Positions 19,059 to 27,862 of a DNA stretch of 64,000 nt are shown here, in pieces. Under the pieces are notes generated by a model. The model was not told where the DNA came from and did no database searches. It was given only the letters and a program-made list of their open reading frames with translations. The stretch spans positions 310,001 to 374,000 of the forward strand of contig NZ_JAYKGK010000001.1 of the NCBI RefSeq assembly GCF_036860675.1, given 5' to 3'. This stretch comes from Rosettibacter primus. Its GTDB lineage: Bacteria > Bacteroidota > Ignavibacteria > Ignavibacteriales > Melioribacteraceae. The position numbers and the translations under genes were made by a program. Position 1 is the stretch's first letter. Each line of letters opens with the position of its first letter.

Positions 19059-20141
19059 TTATCTTTGAATACGAGCAGAACCACCTTTAGCAAAGGCTTT
19101 AACTTCTTCCAAGGTAGCCATTGTTGTATCACCTGGATAAGTAGTCAATAATGCACCGTGAGCCCAACCAAGTTTTACAGCTTCTTCTGGTTCCGCTCCA
19201 GTTAAAATGCCATAGAAAAATCCAGCAGCAAAACCATCGCCACCACCTACACGGTCATAAACATCAAGTTCTGCAGTTGGTGCTAAATAAGTTTTTCCAT
19301 TAATCCAGGCTACTGCACTCCAGCTGTGTCTATTTGTTGAATGAACTTCTCTTAAAGTTGTTGCAACTACTTTTACATTTGGATATTTTTTAACAACATC
19401 ATCAATCATTGCAATAAAAACTGATGGGTCTAATTTTGACTTAGCAGTCACTTCAGGACCAGGAATTCCTAAGCCTTTTTGCAAATCTTCTTCGTTCCCA
19501 ACCAATACATCAACATGTTCAACAATTTTATGAATTACTTCCGCTGCTTTAGATTCTCCACCCCAAATGTTCCATAATTTAGCTCTATAATTCAAATCGA
19601 AACTTGTAACTGCACCGGATGCTTTAGCAGCTTTCATTCCTTCAATTATGAGTTGACCTGTAGTTTCTGATAAAGAAGCAAATATTCCCCCACTGTGAAA
19701 CCATTTTACACCCTGAGTGAAAATGGAATTCCAGTCAATATCCCCGGGTTTTAACAATGCAGCAGCTTCATTACTTCTATTATAAAAAACAACTGGAGCT
19801 CTTGAACCAAATCCACGGTCACTATAAACAGTTGCCATATTAGGACCATTAACACCGTTATGTTGAAATTCTTTTGCAAATAATTTTACACCCATTGCAC
19901 GAACACGTTCTGCAATTAAATCACCAATTGGATATTTAACAATCGCTGTTACAATTCCAGTATTCATTTTAAAACAATCAGACAAATTAGCTGCAACATT
20001 ATATTCACCACCGCTTACATGAATTTTGCATTCAGTAGCTTTTCTAAATGGAATTATTCCAGGGTCAAGACGATGAACTAGGGCACCTAATGAAACAAGG
20101 TCAAATGCTGCTTCCTTTTTAATATTAAATCCATAACTCAT
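19059..20141 (-). CDS. kdgK: PfkB-family sugar-acid kinase, probable 2-keto-3-deoxygluconate kinase
   Basis: This 360-residue ribokinase-fold protein has an N-terminal substrate region (SGGEYNVAANLSD, about residues 49-61) and the C-terminal PfkB signature DRVGGGDGFAAGFFYG (about 292-307) holding the catalytic Asp. FDLNYRAKLW and VGNEEDLQ are typical of KdgK-like kinases. It would phosphorylate KDG to KDPG, linking KduD to Eda. At 360 residues it is somewhat longer than the usual 310-340. A gluconate or related sugar-acid kinase activity cannot be excluded, given gnd and the LarA homologue just downstream. A GAGG site precedes the ATG. Confidence 0.8.
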   Translation of the reverse strand: MSYGFNIKKEAAFDLVSLGALVHRLDPGIIPFRKATECKIHVSGGEYNVAANLSDCFKMNTGIVTAIVKYPIGDLIAERVRAMGVKLFAKEFQHNGVNGPNMATVYSDRGFGSRAPVVFYNRSNEAAALLKPGDIDWNSIFTQGVKWFHSGGIFASLSETTGQLIIEGMKAAKASGAVTSFDLNYRAKLWNIWGGESKAAEVIHKIVEHVDVLVGNEEDLQKGLGIPGPEVTAKSKLDPSVFIAMIDDVVKKYPNVKVVATTLREVHSTNRHSWSAVAWINGKTYLAPTAELDVYDRVGGGDGFAAGFFYGILTGAEPEEAVKLGWAHGALLTTYPGDTTMATLEEVKAFAKGGSARIQR

Positions 20142-20233
20142 TTTATTTAATCCTCATTTTTTTATTGCATTACATTTGAATTGTATTCAAAAGCATTATA
20201 AAAGTTTTTGAAAATCTATTAATTTATTGTCAA

Positions 20234-20250
20234 CTGCCTGATTCAGGCAG
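20234..20250. repeat. Short palindrome in the uxuB-kdgK gap
   Basis: CTGCCTGATTCAGGCAG is an almost perfect 17-bp palindrome (8-bp arms, one-base loop) in the 170-bp gap between the SDR gene and the PfkB kinase gene. There is no T-run on either side, so a factor-independent terminator is unlikely. It could be a small dispersed repeat, an mRNA stability hairpin or an operator. Confidence 0.5.
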
Positions 20251-20311
20251 GTATGTGTTTTAATTTTTATTTTAATTTTAGGGTAAATAGTTTATCAAAA
20301 AAACTTAATTC

Positions 20312-21157
20312 TTAAACGCCACAAAACGCATTGAATCCTCCGTCAACAGGGATAACAACACCTGTAACAAATTTTGAGATATCAGAAATCAAATAAAGAA
20401 GAGTTCCAACAATTTCATCAGGTTCACCAAAGCGTCCCATTGGAGTATGAGCAATAATTTTTTTACCTCTTTCTGTTAATTGATTTGTTTCTTTATCAAG
20501 AAGTAGGAATCGATTTTGTTCGGTTAAGAAAAATCCTGGAGCTATAGCATTAACTCTAATATTTAATTTTGCTAAATGAACTGCTAACCATTCTGTTAAA
20601 TTATTAACTGCAGATTTTGCTGCCGAATATGCCACTACTCTCGTAATCGGTCTATAAGAACTCATAGATGAAATATTAATAATAGAGCCACCACGACCAA
20701 CCATATCGTTGGCAAAAATCATTGTTGGTAAAACTGTACCTAAGAAATTCAAATCAAAAACCTGACGGAAGCCATCAAGTTCCAATCCAAAAAATCCTTT
20801 TGACAAATCATTTATATCATCATTAGTAAGAAATTCAGCTTGTGTAGTAGCAGCAGGATTATTACCACCAGCGCAATTAACCAACACATCTATCACACCA
20901 AGTTTCTCATTAATTTCCTTTTTTGCATTTATCAATGCTTCCTTATCAAGTACATTAGAAATCACAGCAATTGCAGAATTGGGATACTTATTATTTATTT
21001 CTTGAACAACTGCTTCGGCTTTTTCTTTTTTTGTCCCAATAACAGCAACTTTAGCTTCAGCTTCAGCTAAACCAAAAGCCAAAGCCCGTCCAATTATTCC
21101 ACTGCCGCCTGTTATTACACAAACTTTCCCTTTAATATCATCCATTGAATATTTCAT
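20312..21157 (-). CDS. uxuB: SDR-type fructuronate reductase (D-mannonate oxidoreductase)
   Basis: This 281-residue short-chain dehydrogenase has TGGSGIIGRA (about residues 17-26), the NCAGGNNP loop, an insertion around FLTNDDINDLSKGFFGLELDGF and the catalytic YSAAK (about 180). The C-terminal APGFFLTEQNRFLL and VDGGFNAFCGV match the Bacillus UxuB (YjmF) type rather than the long-chain E. coli UxuB. It would reduce D-fructuronate to D-mannonate with NAD(P)H, after UxaC/UxaE. It lies 11 bp downstream of eda. SDR specificity is hard to prove from sequence, but both the insertion and the neighbours agree. Confidence 0.83.
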   Translation of the reverse strand: MKYSMDDIKGKVCVITGGSGIIGRALAFGLAEAEAKVAVIGTKKEKAEAVVQEINNKYPNSAIAVISNVLDKEALINAKKEINEKLGVIDVLVNCAGGNNPAATTQAEFLTNDDINDLSKGFFGLELDGFRQVFDLNFLGTVLPTMIFANDMVGRGGSIINISSMSSYRPITRVVAYSAAKSAVNNLTEWLAVHLAKLNIRVNAIAPGFFLTEQNRFLLLDKETNQLTERGKKIIAHTPMGRFGEPDEIVGTLLYLISDISKFVTGVVIPVDGGFNAFCGV

Positions 21158-21168
21158 TTGTGTTCCTC

Positions 21169-21816
21169 TTATTTGTTGATTACTTCATTAATGGATTTCA
21201 TAACAAGTTTTGCATTTTCTGTTAATATTTCATATTTCTCATTTTGAATTGCTTCTTTATCAAGCAAAGCAGAGCCAATACCAACTGCACAAGCACCAGC
21301 TTTTAACCATTCACCAGCATTTGTTAATGTAACACCTCCAGTAGGCATCAATTTGAGATGAGGCATTGGAGCTAAAATTCCCTTGAAGAACGCCATTCCT
21401 AAAACATCAGCTGGAAAAACTTTTATAATGTCTGCACCTTCTTCGTAAGCTGTCTGAATTTCTGTTGGTGTAAAACAACCTGGCATTGCAGGTACATCAT
21501 ATTTGTGTGCTGTTTCAATTATTTCTTTTTTGAATATAGGACTTACAACATACTTTGCACCAGCTTTTATTGCATCTTCAGCAACTTGTTTATTGAGAAC
21601 AGAACCTACTCCAACAATAATATTTTTATCCAGTGCATTACTCATCTTTTCAATTAACTGAATTGCATTTGGAACAGTCATTGTAATTTCTGCAATTGTA
21701 ATTCCGCCATCTGCTAATGCTTCGATTACTTTTTTTAATTTTTCAGATTCTTTAATTCTAAGAACTGCAACTGCTTTTCTTTTTAATATTTCTTCAATTA
21801 TTAATTGTCTGTTCAT
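21169..21816 (-). CDS. eda: KDPG/KHG aldolase (Eda)
   Basis: This 215-residue TIM-barrel aldolase of class I has VLRI, GGITIAEITMTVP (the active Glu), VGVGSVLNKQ, FKKEI, MPGCFTPTE, the Schiff-base lysine in IIKVFPAD and the phosphate loop MPTGGV. It splits 2-keto-3-deoxy-6-phosphogluconate into pyruvate and glyceraldehyde-3-phosphate, the final step shared by both uronate branches. Its start overlaps the uxaE stop by one base (TAATG), so it is translationally coupled. Confidence 0.94.
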   Translation of the reverse strand: MNRQLIIEEILKRKAVAVLRIKESEKLKKVIEALADGGITIAEITMTVPNAIQLIEKMSNALDKNIIVGVGSVLNKQVAEDAIKAGAKYVVSPIFKKEIIETAHKYDVPAMPGCFTPTEIQTAYEEGADIIKVFPADVLGMAFFKGILAPMPHLKLMPTGGVTLTNAGEWLKAGACAVGIGSALLDKEAIQNEKYEILTENAKLVMKSINEVINK

Positions 21817-23363
21817 TACTTAAAAGGCTCCAAATGTTTTTTGAAATGATTAACAATAAATTCATAGTGAGTATCTTCGTTTTCAATTAAGCATTTAAGA
21901 ATTTTATCTTTGAATAAAAATTTTCCTTCTGAATCTTTTTCGGTTAATACTTTTCCAAATGTAACATGAAGCACTTGTCGAACATCATTAGAATTAAACA
22001 GATTTAATATTTCTTCATCAGAATATTCTTTCCCTGCTTTTATTTTATTAATATCAGCTGAAACATGATAACTTCTTTTTTCGGTTTCATAAAGACCTTT
22101 GCTGAAATCTAAGATTTCTCTAAACAAATTAGGCTCTTTTGCTGCAACAACTCTCAATGCTTCGAGATAACTTGTACCTGCAGTTTTAACATGTGTATAT
22201 GCATCTTTCAATGAACCAATAACACGATATGCAGAAAACTTATCACTTCCTGAATGTAAACTAATTTTATATTTACCAAAATATTTTGTTATTGCAAGAT
22301 GTTTTTCATATTCTTTTTTAAATAAATCTAAATCACCTTTATAATCAATACCCTTTTCAAAATCACCAACAAATCTTGGAGCCAGGCTGATATATTTTAC
22401 ACCAAGTCGATTTAGTTCATTTGCAAAAAAGAAATGTTCGAATGGAGATGTAACAGATTCAGTTTCATCAACAGAAACTTCAACTTCGAATTTACCACTT
22501 TCACATTTAGAAGCAAGATAATCATACATTTTTTTAATATGAATAATTGCTTTGCCATATTTTGCATAAGCTCTAAGAAAATTTTCTTTTGTAACTTCGA
22601 GAGTTAATTTATCAGAAATATCAAATTTCATATTAACATATCGTTTCTCTGCTTCTTCATAAGAATCTTTCAATTCATCCCAATTAATTGATTTTACTTT
22701 TTCAATTAATTCATTTTCGTTGTAATGGTCTGCATTATTATCAACATGTTCGCTTGGATCAAAAGTAAACATTGTAAAATTTGCACTCAGCATTAAATCA
22801 ATATCATCAAAAGTTTTAAGATGGTCAGCGTCTGAACCAAATCCATCTTTGTAACCTTCTTGAAATACTGCCCAAACAGCAGCATCCATTACTTCTTGAG
22901 GAGTTCTTTGAGTACGGGTTAATTCTCTAATTGATTGTTGAGCTAAGATTGGTTTAAAATGGGAATCTTTTACTGCACGAATGTGTCCTGGATTTGCAAG
23001 TCCTAACCTATCGCCACAACCAAATGAATTACATAGTCCAAGTGGTTTAGCTACAGTAAAGTCAAATAAATTTTGTAATTCAATTCTATTTTTAGTAATA
23101 AGATTACATTTTTTCAAAAATATTTGTTTTCCTGCATCAATAACTTCACCTTCAAATTTTTTTGCAATACTATCATCTGAATAAACAATAAAAAGAAATT
23201 TTTCAAAATTTTCTTTACCCATAAAGAAAAAAGTATCGTCAAGTTTATTTACTGAAAATGGGTAAGCTTTTATTTTAATTGAATCTCCAATTTGAAGTTC
23301 TACTAATTGATTGTTTACTATATTCTTATTTTTTACTTCTTCCATTAAATTTGATAGTTCCAT
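21816..23363 (-). CDS. uxaE: Tagaturonate/fructuronate epimerase (UxaE)
   Basis: This 515-residue protein has the hallmarks of the tagaturonate epimerase family first described in Thermotoga: FTVAKPLGLCNSFGCGDRLG (about residues 82-101), DGFGSDADHLKT (about 174-185), VEVSVDET, HFFFANELNRLGV and the metal-region SLHSGSDKFSAYRVIG. It interconverts D-tagaturonate and D-fructuronate, so galacturonate can join the glucuronate branch without UxaB and UxaA; neither of those is in the window. Upstream is uxaC (22 bp) and downstream eda (overlap). An AAGG site precedes the ATG. The family call is strong, and context fits exactly. Confidence 0.9.
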   Translation of the reverse strand: MELSNLMEEVKNKNIVNNQLVELQIGDSIKIKAYPFSVNKLDDTFFFMGKENFEKFLFIVYSDDSIAKKFEGEVIDAGKQIFLKKCNLITKNRIELQNLFDFTVAKPLGLCNSFGCGDRLGLANPGHIRAVKDSHFKPILAQQSIRELTRTQRTPQEVMDAAVWAVFQEGYKDGFGSDADHLKTFDDIDLMLSANFTMFTFDPSEHVDNNADHYNENELIEKVKSINWDELKDSYEEAEKRYVNMKFDISDKLTLEVTKENFLRAYAKYGKAIIHIKKMYDYLASKCESGKFEVEVSVDETESVTSPFEHFFFANELNRLGVKYISLAPRFVGDFEKGIDYKGDLDLFKKEYEKHLAITKYFGKYKISLHSGSDKFSAYRVIGSLKDAYTHVKTAGTSYLEALRVVAAKEPNLFREILDFSKGLYETEKRSYHVSADINKIKAGKEYSDEEILNLFNSNDVRQVLHVTFGKVLTEKDSEGKFLFKDKILKCLIENEDTHYEFIVNHFKKHLEPFK

Positions 23364-23385
23364 GATATACCTTTATAATTTGTTA

Positions 23386-24798
23386 TTAATTCCAAAAGTC
23401 GAAATAATTTTTTGCATTATTGTACGAAATATCTTCAACCATTTTTCCAATTAATTTGATATCATTTGGTATCAAGCCTTTTTCAATTTCTTCACCTAAG
23501 ATGTTGCAAAGAATTCTTCTAAAATATTCGTGACGAACATACGATAAGAAACTTCGTGAGTCTGTTAACATACCAATAAATCTGCTAAGCAAACTAAGAT
23601 TAGAAAGCGCATCAATTTGTTTTTCAATTCCACTTTTTTGATCTAAGAACCACCATGCGCTGCCATATTGCAGTTTGCCAGGAATAGTTCCATCCTGGAA
23701 ATTACCAATCATTGTAGCGATTAATTCATTATCAGCGGGATTAAGATTATAAATTATTGTTTTTGTTAATTTGTTTTCACTATCAAGCCTATCTAAAAAT
23801 TTTGCAAGTGGGCGGGCAATTTCAAAATCGCCGATTGAATCCCAGCCAGTATCTGGTCCCAGAGTTCTATACATTCTTGAATTATTATTTCTCAAAGCGC
23901 CAAGATGTAGCTGTTGCACCCAACCTTTTTCATGGTCCATGATTCCAAATTCATACATCATTGCAGATTTGAATTTGAGTATTTCACTTTGTGATAATTC
24001 CTTCTTGGATAAAATTTTTTCAAAAATATTTCCAATTTCACTTAGGGTATAATCTTCTGCATAAGCTGTTTCAATTCCATGGTCAGAAAGACGACAGCCA
24101 TTTTCATGGAAATAATCATGACGTTTTCTTATTGCTTCAATAAAGCTTTGAAAATCTTTAATTGATGTGTTTGATGCTTGCTCAAGTTTTTTAAGATAAT
24201 TTAAGTACTCACTTAGGTTTTCTACAGCCATTGCTTTATCTGGACGGAAGGCGGGTATTACTTTGGTTCCAAAAGGATTTTCTTTTAATTTCTTGTGATA
24301 TTCAAGAGAATCAATCGGGTCATCAGTTGTACAAATTACTTCAACATTCCATTGTTTGATTATACCTTGAGTAGAAAAATCATCTTTCTGAAGTAATTCA
24401 TTGCATTTATTCCAGATTTCTTCAGCAGTATCTAAGTTTAGTAATTTATCAGAAATACCGAATGGCTTTTTCAATTCCATGTGAGTCCAGTGATACAGAG
24501 GATTTTTAATAGTATGCGGAACTGTTTCAGCCCATTTGAAAAATTTTTCTTTATCAGATGCATTTCCTGTAATAAATTTTTCGTCTACTCCATTTGTGCG
24601 CATTGCACGCCACTTGTAATGGTCGCCATAAAGCCAAATTTGTGTAATGTTTTCGAACTTTTTATTCTCTGCAATTTCATTTACCGGTAGATGACAGTGA
24701 TAATCAACAATGGGCATTTTTGCAGCATATTCGTGATATAGAATTTGAGCAGTTTTATTTGTTAATAAAAAATTTTCTGTTATAAATATATCTTTCAT
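23386..24798 (-). CDS. uxaC: Glucuronate/galacturonate isomerase (uronate isomerase)
   Basis: This 470-residue amidohydrolase-fold enzyme has exactly the length of E. coli UxaC. Metal ligands appear in DYHCHLP (about residues 33-39), and family segments ITQIWLYGDHYKWRAMR, CTTDDPIDSL, GWVQQLHLGALRNNN and MLTDSRSFLSYVRHEYFRRIL run in order. It converts D-glucuronate to fructuronate and D-galacturonate to tagaturonate, the first cytosolic step after ExuT. It lies between exuT (19 bp) and uxaE. No obvious regulator gene is adjacent. Confidence 0.96.
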   Translation of the reverse strand: MKDIFITENFLLTNKTAQILYHEYAAKMPIVDYHCHLPVNEIAENKKFENITQIWLYGDHYKWRAMRTNGVDEKFITGNASDKEKFFKWAETVPHTIKNPLYHWTHMELKKPFGISDKLLNLDTAEEIWNKCNELLQKDDFSTQGIIKQWNVEVICTTDDPIDSLEYHKKLKENPFGTKVIPAFRPDKAMAVENLSEYLNYLKKLEQASNTSIKDFQSFIEAIRKRHDYFHENGCRLSDHGIETAYAEDYTLSEIGNIFEKILSKKELSQSEILKFKSAMMYEFGIMDHEKGWVQQLHLGALRNNNSRMYRTLGPDTGWDSIGDFEIARPLAKFLDRLDSENKLTKTIIYNLNPADNELIATMIGNFQDGTIPGKLQYGSAWWFLDQKSGIEKQIDALSNLSLLSRFIGMLTDSRSFLSYVRHEYFRRILCNILGEEIEKGLIPNDIKLIGKMVEDISYNNAKNYFDFWN

Positions 24799-24817
24799 AA
24801 TAAAAACCCATTTTATT

Positions 24818-26146
24818 TTATAATTCCACTTTTTTCATTTGAGGAGCTAATAAATTAAAGATTATCCATGCACCTAAATAAGCTGTACCACAAATAATAA
24901 ACATTATGTAATAACCTGTTTCAATTGTTCCTAATTCTTTAAAATGGTCTAATAAAACTCCAGCCAATCTTGATAACAATATTCCGCCAACAGCTCCAGC
25001 CATTCCGCCAATTCCAGTTACAGATGCTACAGCTTTTTTAGGAAACATATCTGATGTAGTAGTAAAAATATTAGCTGACCATGCTTGATGAGAAGCAGCT
25101 GCAAGTCCAATAATTAAAACAGCAAACCAATAACTATACGAGCCCAAAGCTTGAGCAAAAACTACAGGAACTACTAACAAAGCAAATATTAGCATTGCAG
25201 TTCTTCTGGCTTTATAAACAGGCCAACCTTTACCAATAAAATAACCAGAAAGCCAGCCACCAAAAATACTTCCTACAGTTGTTAATGTATAAACTACAGC
25301 TATTGGCAATGCAAATTCAGTTTTAGTCATTCCATACTGTTTATTGAGAAATGATGGCAACCAGAATAAATAAAACCACCAGATTGGATCAGTCATAAAT
25401 TTTCCTATTACGAAAGCCCATGTTTGACGATATGTAAGTAATTTGAACCAGCTAACCTTTTCCTTATTTTGATTTTCAATAGCTTCATCCTTATCGCTAT
25501 GAATATATTCAAATTCTTCTTTGCTTAACTTTTTATGTTTAGAAGGAATTTCATACATAGTAAACCAGAAAATTAGCCATATAAATCCAACTGCTCCAGT
25601 AATAATAAAAGCTTCTTGCCAGCCCCAAGCTGCAGCAATAAAAGGAACTGATAATGGAGCTATTATTGCTCCAACATTAGTACCTGAGTTAAATATTCCT
25701 GTTGCTAATGCTCTTTCCTTTTTAGGGAACCATTCAGCCACAGTTTTAATAGCTGCAGGAAAATTTCCAGCTTCACTTATTCCTAAAAATCCTCGTGCAA
25801 CCATAAAACCTACGGTACTTTTAGCAAATGCATGTCCAACTGCAGCCAGGCTCCAAATAGTAAGTGAGAGTGCATAACCTAATTTTGTTCCAACTTTGTC
25901 GATAAACCAACCAACGACCAACATTCCCAACGCATAACAAAGTTGAAATACTATAACAATATTTGCATAATCAGTTTCTGTCCAGTTAAATTGTGGTTCA
26001 AGGTAATCATCCTTGAGAAGACTTATAACTTGACGATCGAGATAATTCACAGTTGTAGCAAAAAATACAAGAGCTAAAATAATCCAGCGATATTTTCCAA
26101 TTTTGGATTTTACCTTGGGATTCGATGTGATTTCTGAAGCTGTCAT
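24818..26146 (-). CDS. exuT: MFS hexuronate transporter (ExuT-like)
   Basis: This 442-residue major facilitator protein has about 12 predicted membrane segments. The first carries the anion:cation symporter (ACS) pattern VNYLDRQVISLL (about residues 37-48), and GFLGISEAGNFPAAIKTVAEWFPKKERALATG (about 118-149) is typical of the hexuronate transporter subgroup. It probably imports galacturonate and glucuronate with protons across the inner membrane. It is the first gene of the minus-strand uronate run, with an AGAGG site before its ATG; a promoter is expected in 26147-26404 but none could be assigned. Confidence 0.9.
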   Translation of the reverse strand: MTASEITSNPKVKSKIGKYRWIILALVFFATTVNYLDRQVISLLKDDYLEPQFNWTETDYANIVIVFQLCYALGMLVVGWFIDKVGTKLGYALSLTIWSLAAVGHAFAKSTVGFMVARGFLGISEAGNFPAAIKTVAEWFPKKERALATGIFNSGTNVGAIIAPLSVPFIAAAWGWQEAFIITGAVGFIWLIFWFTMYEIPSKHKKLSKEEFEYIHSDKDEAIENQNKEKVSWFKLLTYRQTWAFVIGKFMTDPIWWFYLFWLPSFLNKQYGMTKTEFALPIAVVYTLTTVGSIFGGWLSGYFIGKGWPVYKARRTAMLIFALLVVPVVFAQALGSYSYWFAVLIIGLAAASHQAWSANIFTTTSDMFPKKAVASVTGIGGMAGAVGGILLSRLAGVLLDHFKELGTIETGYYIMFIICGTAYLGAWIIFNLLAPQMKKVEL

Positions 26147-26406
26147 TTTAACCTCTTAATTATTTTTTATAATGAAATACAGCTTTTTTATATCGTAAAC
26201 TTTATCGATTACTAAATTATATAAAAATTATACTTATTCCAAAAGAAAATTATAATTAATAAAAATTTTATTTCTTTTCATTAACATATGACTAAGTCAA
26301 AAGAAGAATCTTTTCATTAAGCTAATCTTTATTTCTAATTGTGCGAATTTTTTAAGAGGTAATAAGTAAATGGTAATTTATCAGCAGATTAATTACTAAA
26401 TCTTTG

Positions 26407-26494
26407 CGGAGAGAGTGGGATTCGAACCCACGGTACCCTTGAGGGGTACACACGCTCTCCAGGCGTGCCAGTTCAACCACTCCTGCATCTCTCC
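26407..26494 (-). tRNA. tRNA-Ser(GGA)
   Basis: The reverse strand folds as an 88-nt class II tRNA: acceptor GGAGAGA/TCTCTCC with discriminator G, anticodon stem CACGC/GCGTG around loop CTGGAGA with anticodon GGA, a long variable arm TACCCCTCAAGGGTA and the T arm GTGGGTTCGAATCCCAC. The encoded 3' tail after the discriminator reads CA rather than CCA. It decodes TCC and TCT. Its 5' side borders a tandem array made of copies of its own 5' part. Confidence 0.95.
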
Positions 26495-26820
26495 AAATTT
26501 TTAGAACTATAAAATTCAGGCGTGCCTGTTTCCGCCAAAAAGATGGGCGGACAAGCAACCACTCCTGCATCTCTCCAATTTTTTTAGAACTATAAAATTC
26601 AGGCGTGCCTGTTTCCGCCAAAAAGATGGGCGGACAAGCAACCACTCCTGCATCTCTCCAAATTTTTAGAACTATAAAATTCAGGCGTGCCTGTTTCCGC
26701 CAAAAAGATGGGCGGACAAGCAACCACTCCTGCATCTCTCCAAATTTTTTAGAACTATAAAATTCAGGCGTGCCTGTTTCCGCCAAAAAGATGGGCGGAC
26801 AAGCAACCACTCCTGCATCA
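26495..26820 (-). repeat. Four-copy tandem array of a tRNA-Ser-derived unit with an inserted hairpin
   Basis: Units run at 26495-26576, 26577-26659, 26660-26741 and 26742-26820 (82-83 bp, nearly identical, differing mainly in T-run length). On the tRNA strand each begins with the first 21 nt of tRNA-Ser(GGA) (GGAGAGATGCAGGAGTGGTTG). A TCCGCC...GGCGGA hairpin follows, then the tRNA-like GGCACGCCTG and an AT-rich spacer leading into the next unit or the real tRNA. The last unit's tRNA 5' end is degraded (TGATGCAGG). No variable arm or T arm is present, so the units are not functional tRNAs. The same hairpin core occurs at 11897-11928. Confidence 0.9.
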
Positions 26821-27283
26821 CTTTAATTTACAGAACTAAAACGTAAAAGTTATACTTAATAATTATCTTCATAAAAAGATTGCAAACAAAAATCTAATTC
26901 TATTATATATCCCAATTAATGCTTACATTACTTCAAAAGAATTTAATTGTAAGCATAAAACTAAGAAATACTAAATAATTTTTTCAAATATTTATTGCAA
27001 ATATAGAAAATGAATAATTACTAAAAAATTTTTTATAAATAAAATTTCCTGCCAAGAATTTATTTAATATGTTTTTTAATTTTGTATTAATAATTTGACG
27101 ATATAAGTCATTTATTTAGAATGTTTATTTTTCCTAAGCAAGTTAATTTTTAATAATGTTAATTTGTGAATGAAAACTTTCCCAGTTCTTTTATAATAAG
27201 AATAGTTAGCAGGTTGGTTTTACGAAGACATCCCTTTGGAAAAATGTAGTGGTTTTGAAAATTTATAATTTAATTAAGAATAT
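26821..27283. other. AT-rich intergenic region between the two tRNA-Ser genes
   Basis: This 463-bp stretch has no convincing reading frame on either strand. It must hold the divergent start signals of the tRNA-Ser(GGA)/array transcript and of tRNA-Ser(CGA), but no clear boxes could be fixed. No further repeat copies are seen. Confidence 0.5.
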
Positions 27284-27372
27284 GGAGAGGTGGCAGAGTG
27301 GCTGAATGCGGCGGTCTCGAAAACCGTTTGGTGCAGTTTTGCGCCACGGGGGTTCGAATCCCCCCCTCTCCG
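27284..27372 (+). tRNA. tRNA-Ser(CGA)
   Basis: An 89-nt class II tRNA: acceptor GGAGAGG/CCTCTCC with discriminator G, anticodon stem-loop CGGTCTCGAAAACCG with anticodon CGA, a long variable arm (TGGTGCAGTTTTGCGCCA) and T arm GGGGGTTCGAATCCCCC. It decodes TCG. CCA is not encoded. Confidence 0.95.
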
Positions 27373-27427
27373 CTTCCTTTTCGAAATAATTTTTTATTGA
27401 TTAATTTAAACAATTGAGGGAGAGTTT

Positions 27428-27862
27428 ATGAAATTTATATATACAACATTATTTATCTTATATGTAATAACAATTAACACTCCATCACAAGTATTACAAG
27501 AAGATTGGATTGAACTAAAAACTAAAGGGAATGAAAAAGTTTTTATAAACTCATCAAACATTATAATATCAAATGATGATATATATGTTTGGGTTTTAGA
27601 AAATCATTTAAAGCCAATTTCAATGGAGATGATTGATAAAGAAATTTATAAAACTAAAACTTATTACCTTCTTAATAAGGAATTAAAAAGATACAGCATT
27701 CTTCAAATAATTTATTACGACAAAAATAATAATGTAATAAAAAGTTATTCTTACAATTATAATGATAACGACATCAATTATAAGTATAGCACTCCAATTC
27801 TTGAGGGCTCAACCGTTGAAAGTATTTTATTGAAATGCCTTGAACTCCCCTCTAATAAATAA
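27428..27862 (+). CDS. Secreted protein of unknown function, weakly Adhesin_E-like
   Basis: This 144-residue protein has a signal peptide (residues 1-21, ending TPSQ). The mature part has DWIELKTKGNEKVFINSSNI, DDIYVWVLENH, ETKTYYLLNKEL-like strands and a C-terminal GSTVESILLKCLE. This pattern loosely recalls the surface-adhesin E family seen in many bacteria. A GGGAGAG site precedes the ATG. It lies downstream of tRNA-Ser(CGA) and convergent to mtgA, with no spacing between the two stops. I cannot assign a function. Confidence 0.7.
   Translation: MKFIYTTLFILYVITINTPSQVLQEDWIELKTKGNEKVFINSSNIIISNDDIYVWVLENHLKPISMEMIDKEIYKTKTYYLLNKELKRYSILQIIYYDKNNNVIKSYSYNYNDNDINYKYSTPILEGSTVESILLKCLELPSNK

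Noticed and set aside
26352..26810. Minus-strand open frame of 152 codons with repeated EWLLVRPSFWRKQARLNFIVL
   Set aside because: It is made entirely of the tRNA-Ser gene and its tandem copies. The repeated peptide only reflects the repeated DNA, and no ribosome site precedes it.
26495..26820. Possible CRISPR array
   Set aside because: The units are homogeneous end to end with no unique spacers, the period is 82-83 bp, and each unit is clearly derived from the adjacent tRNA. No cas genes are present.
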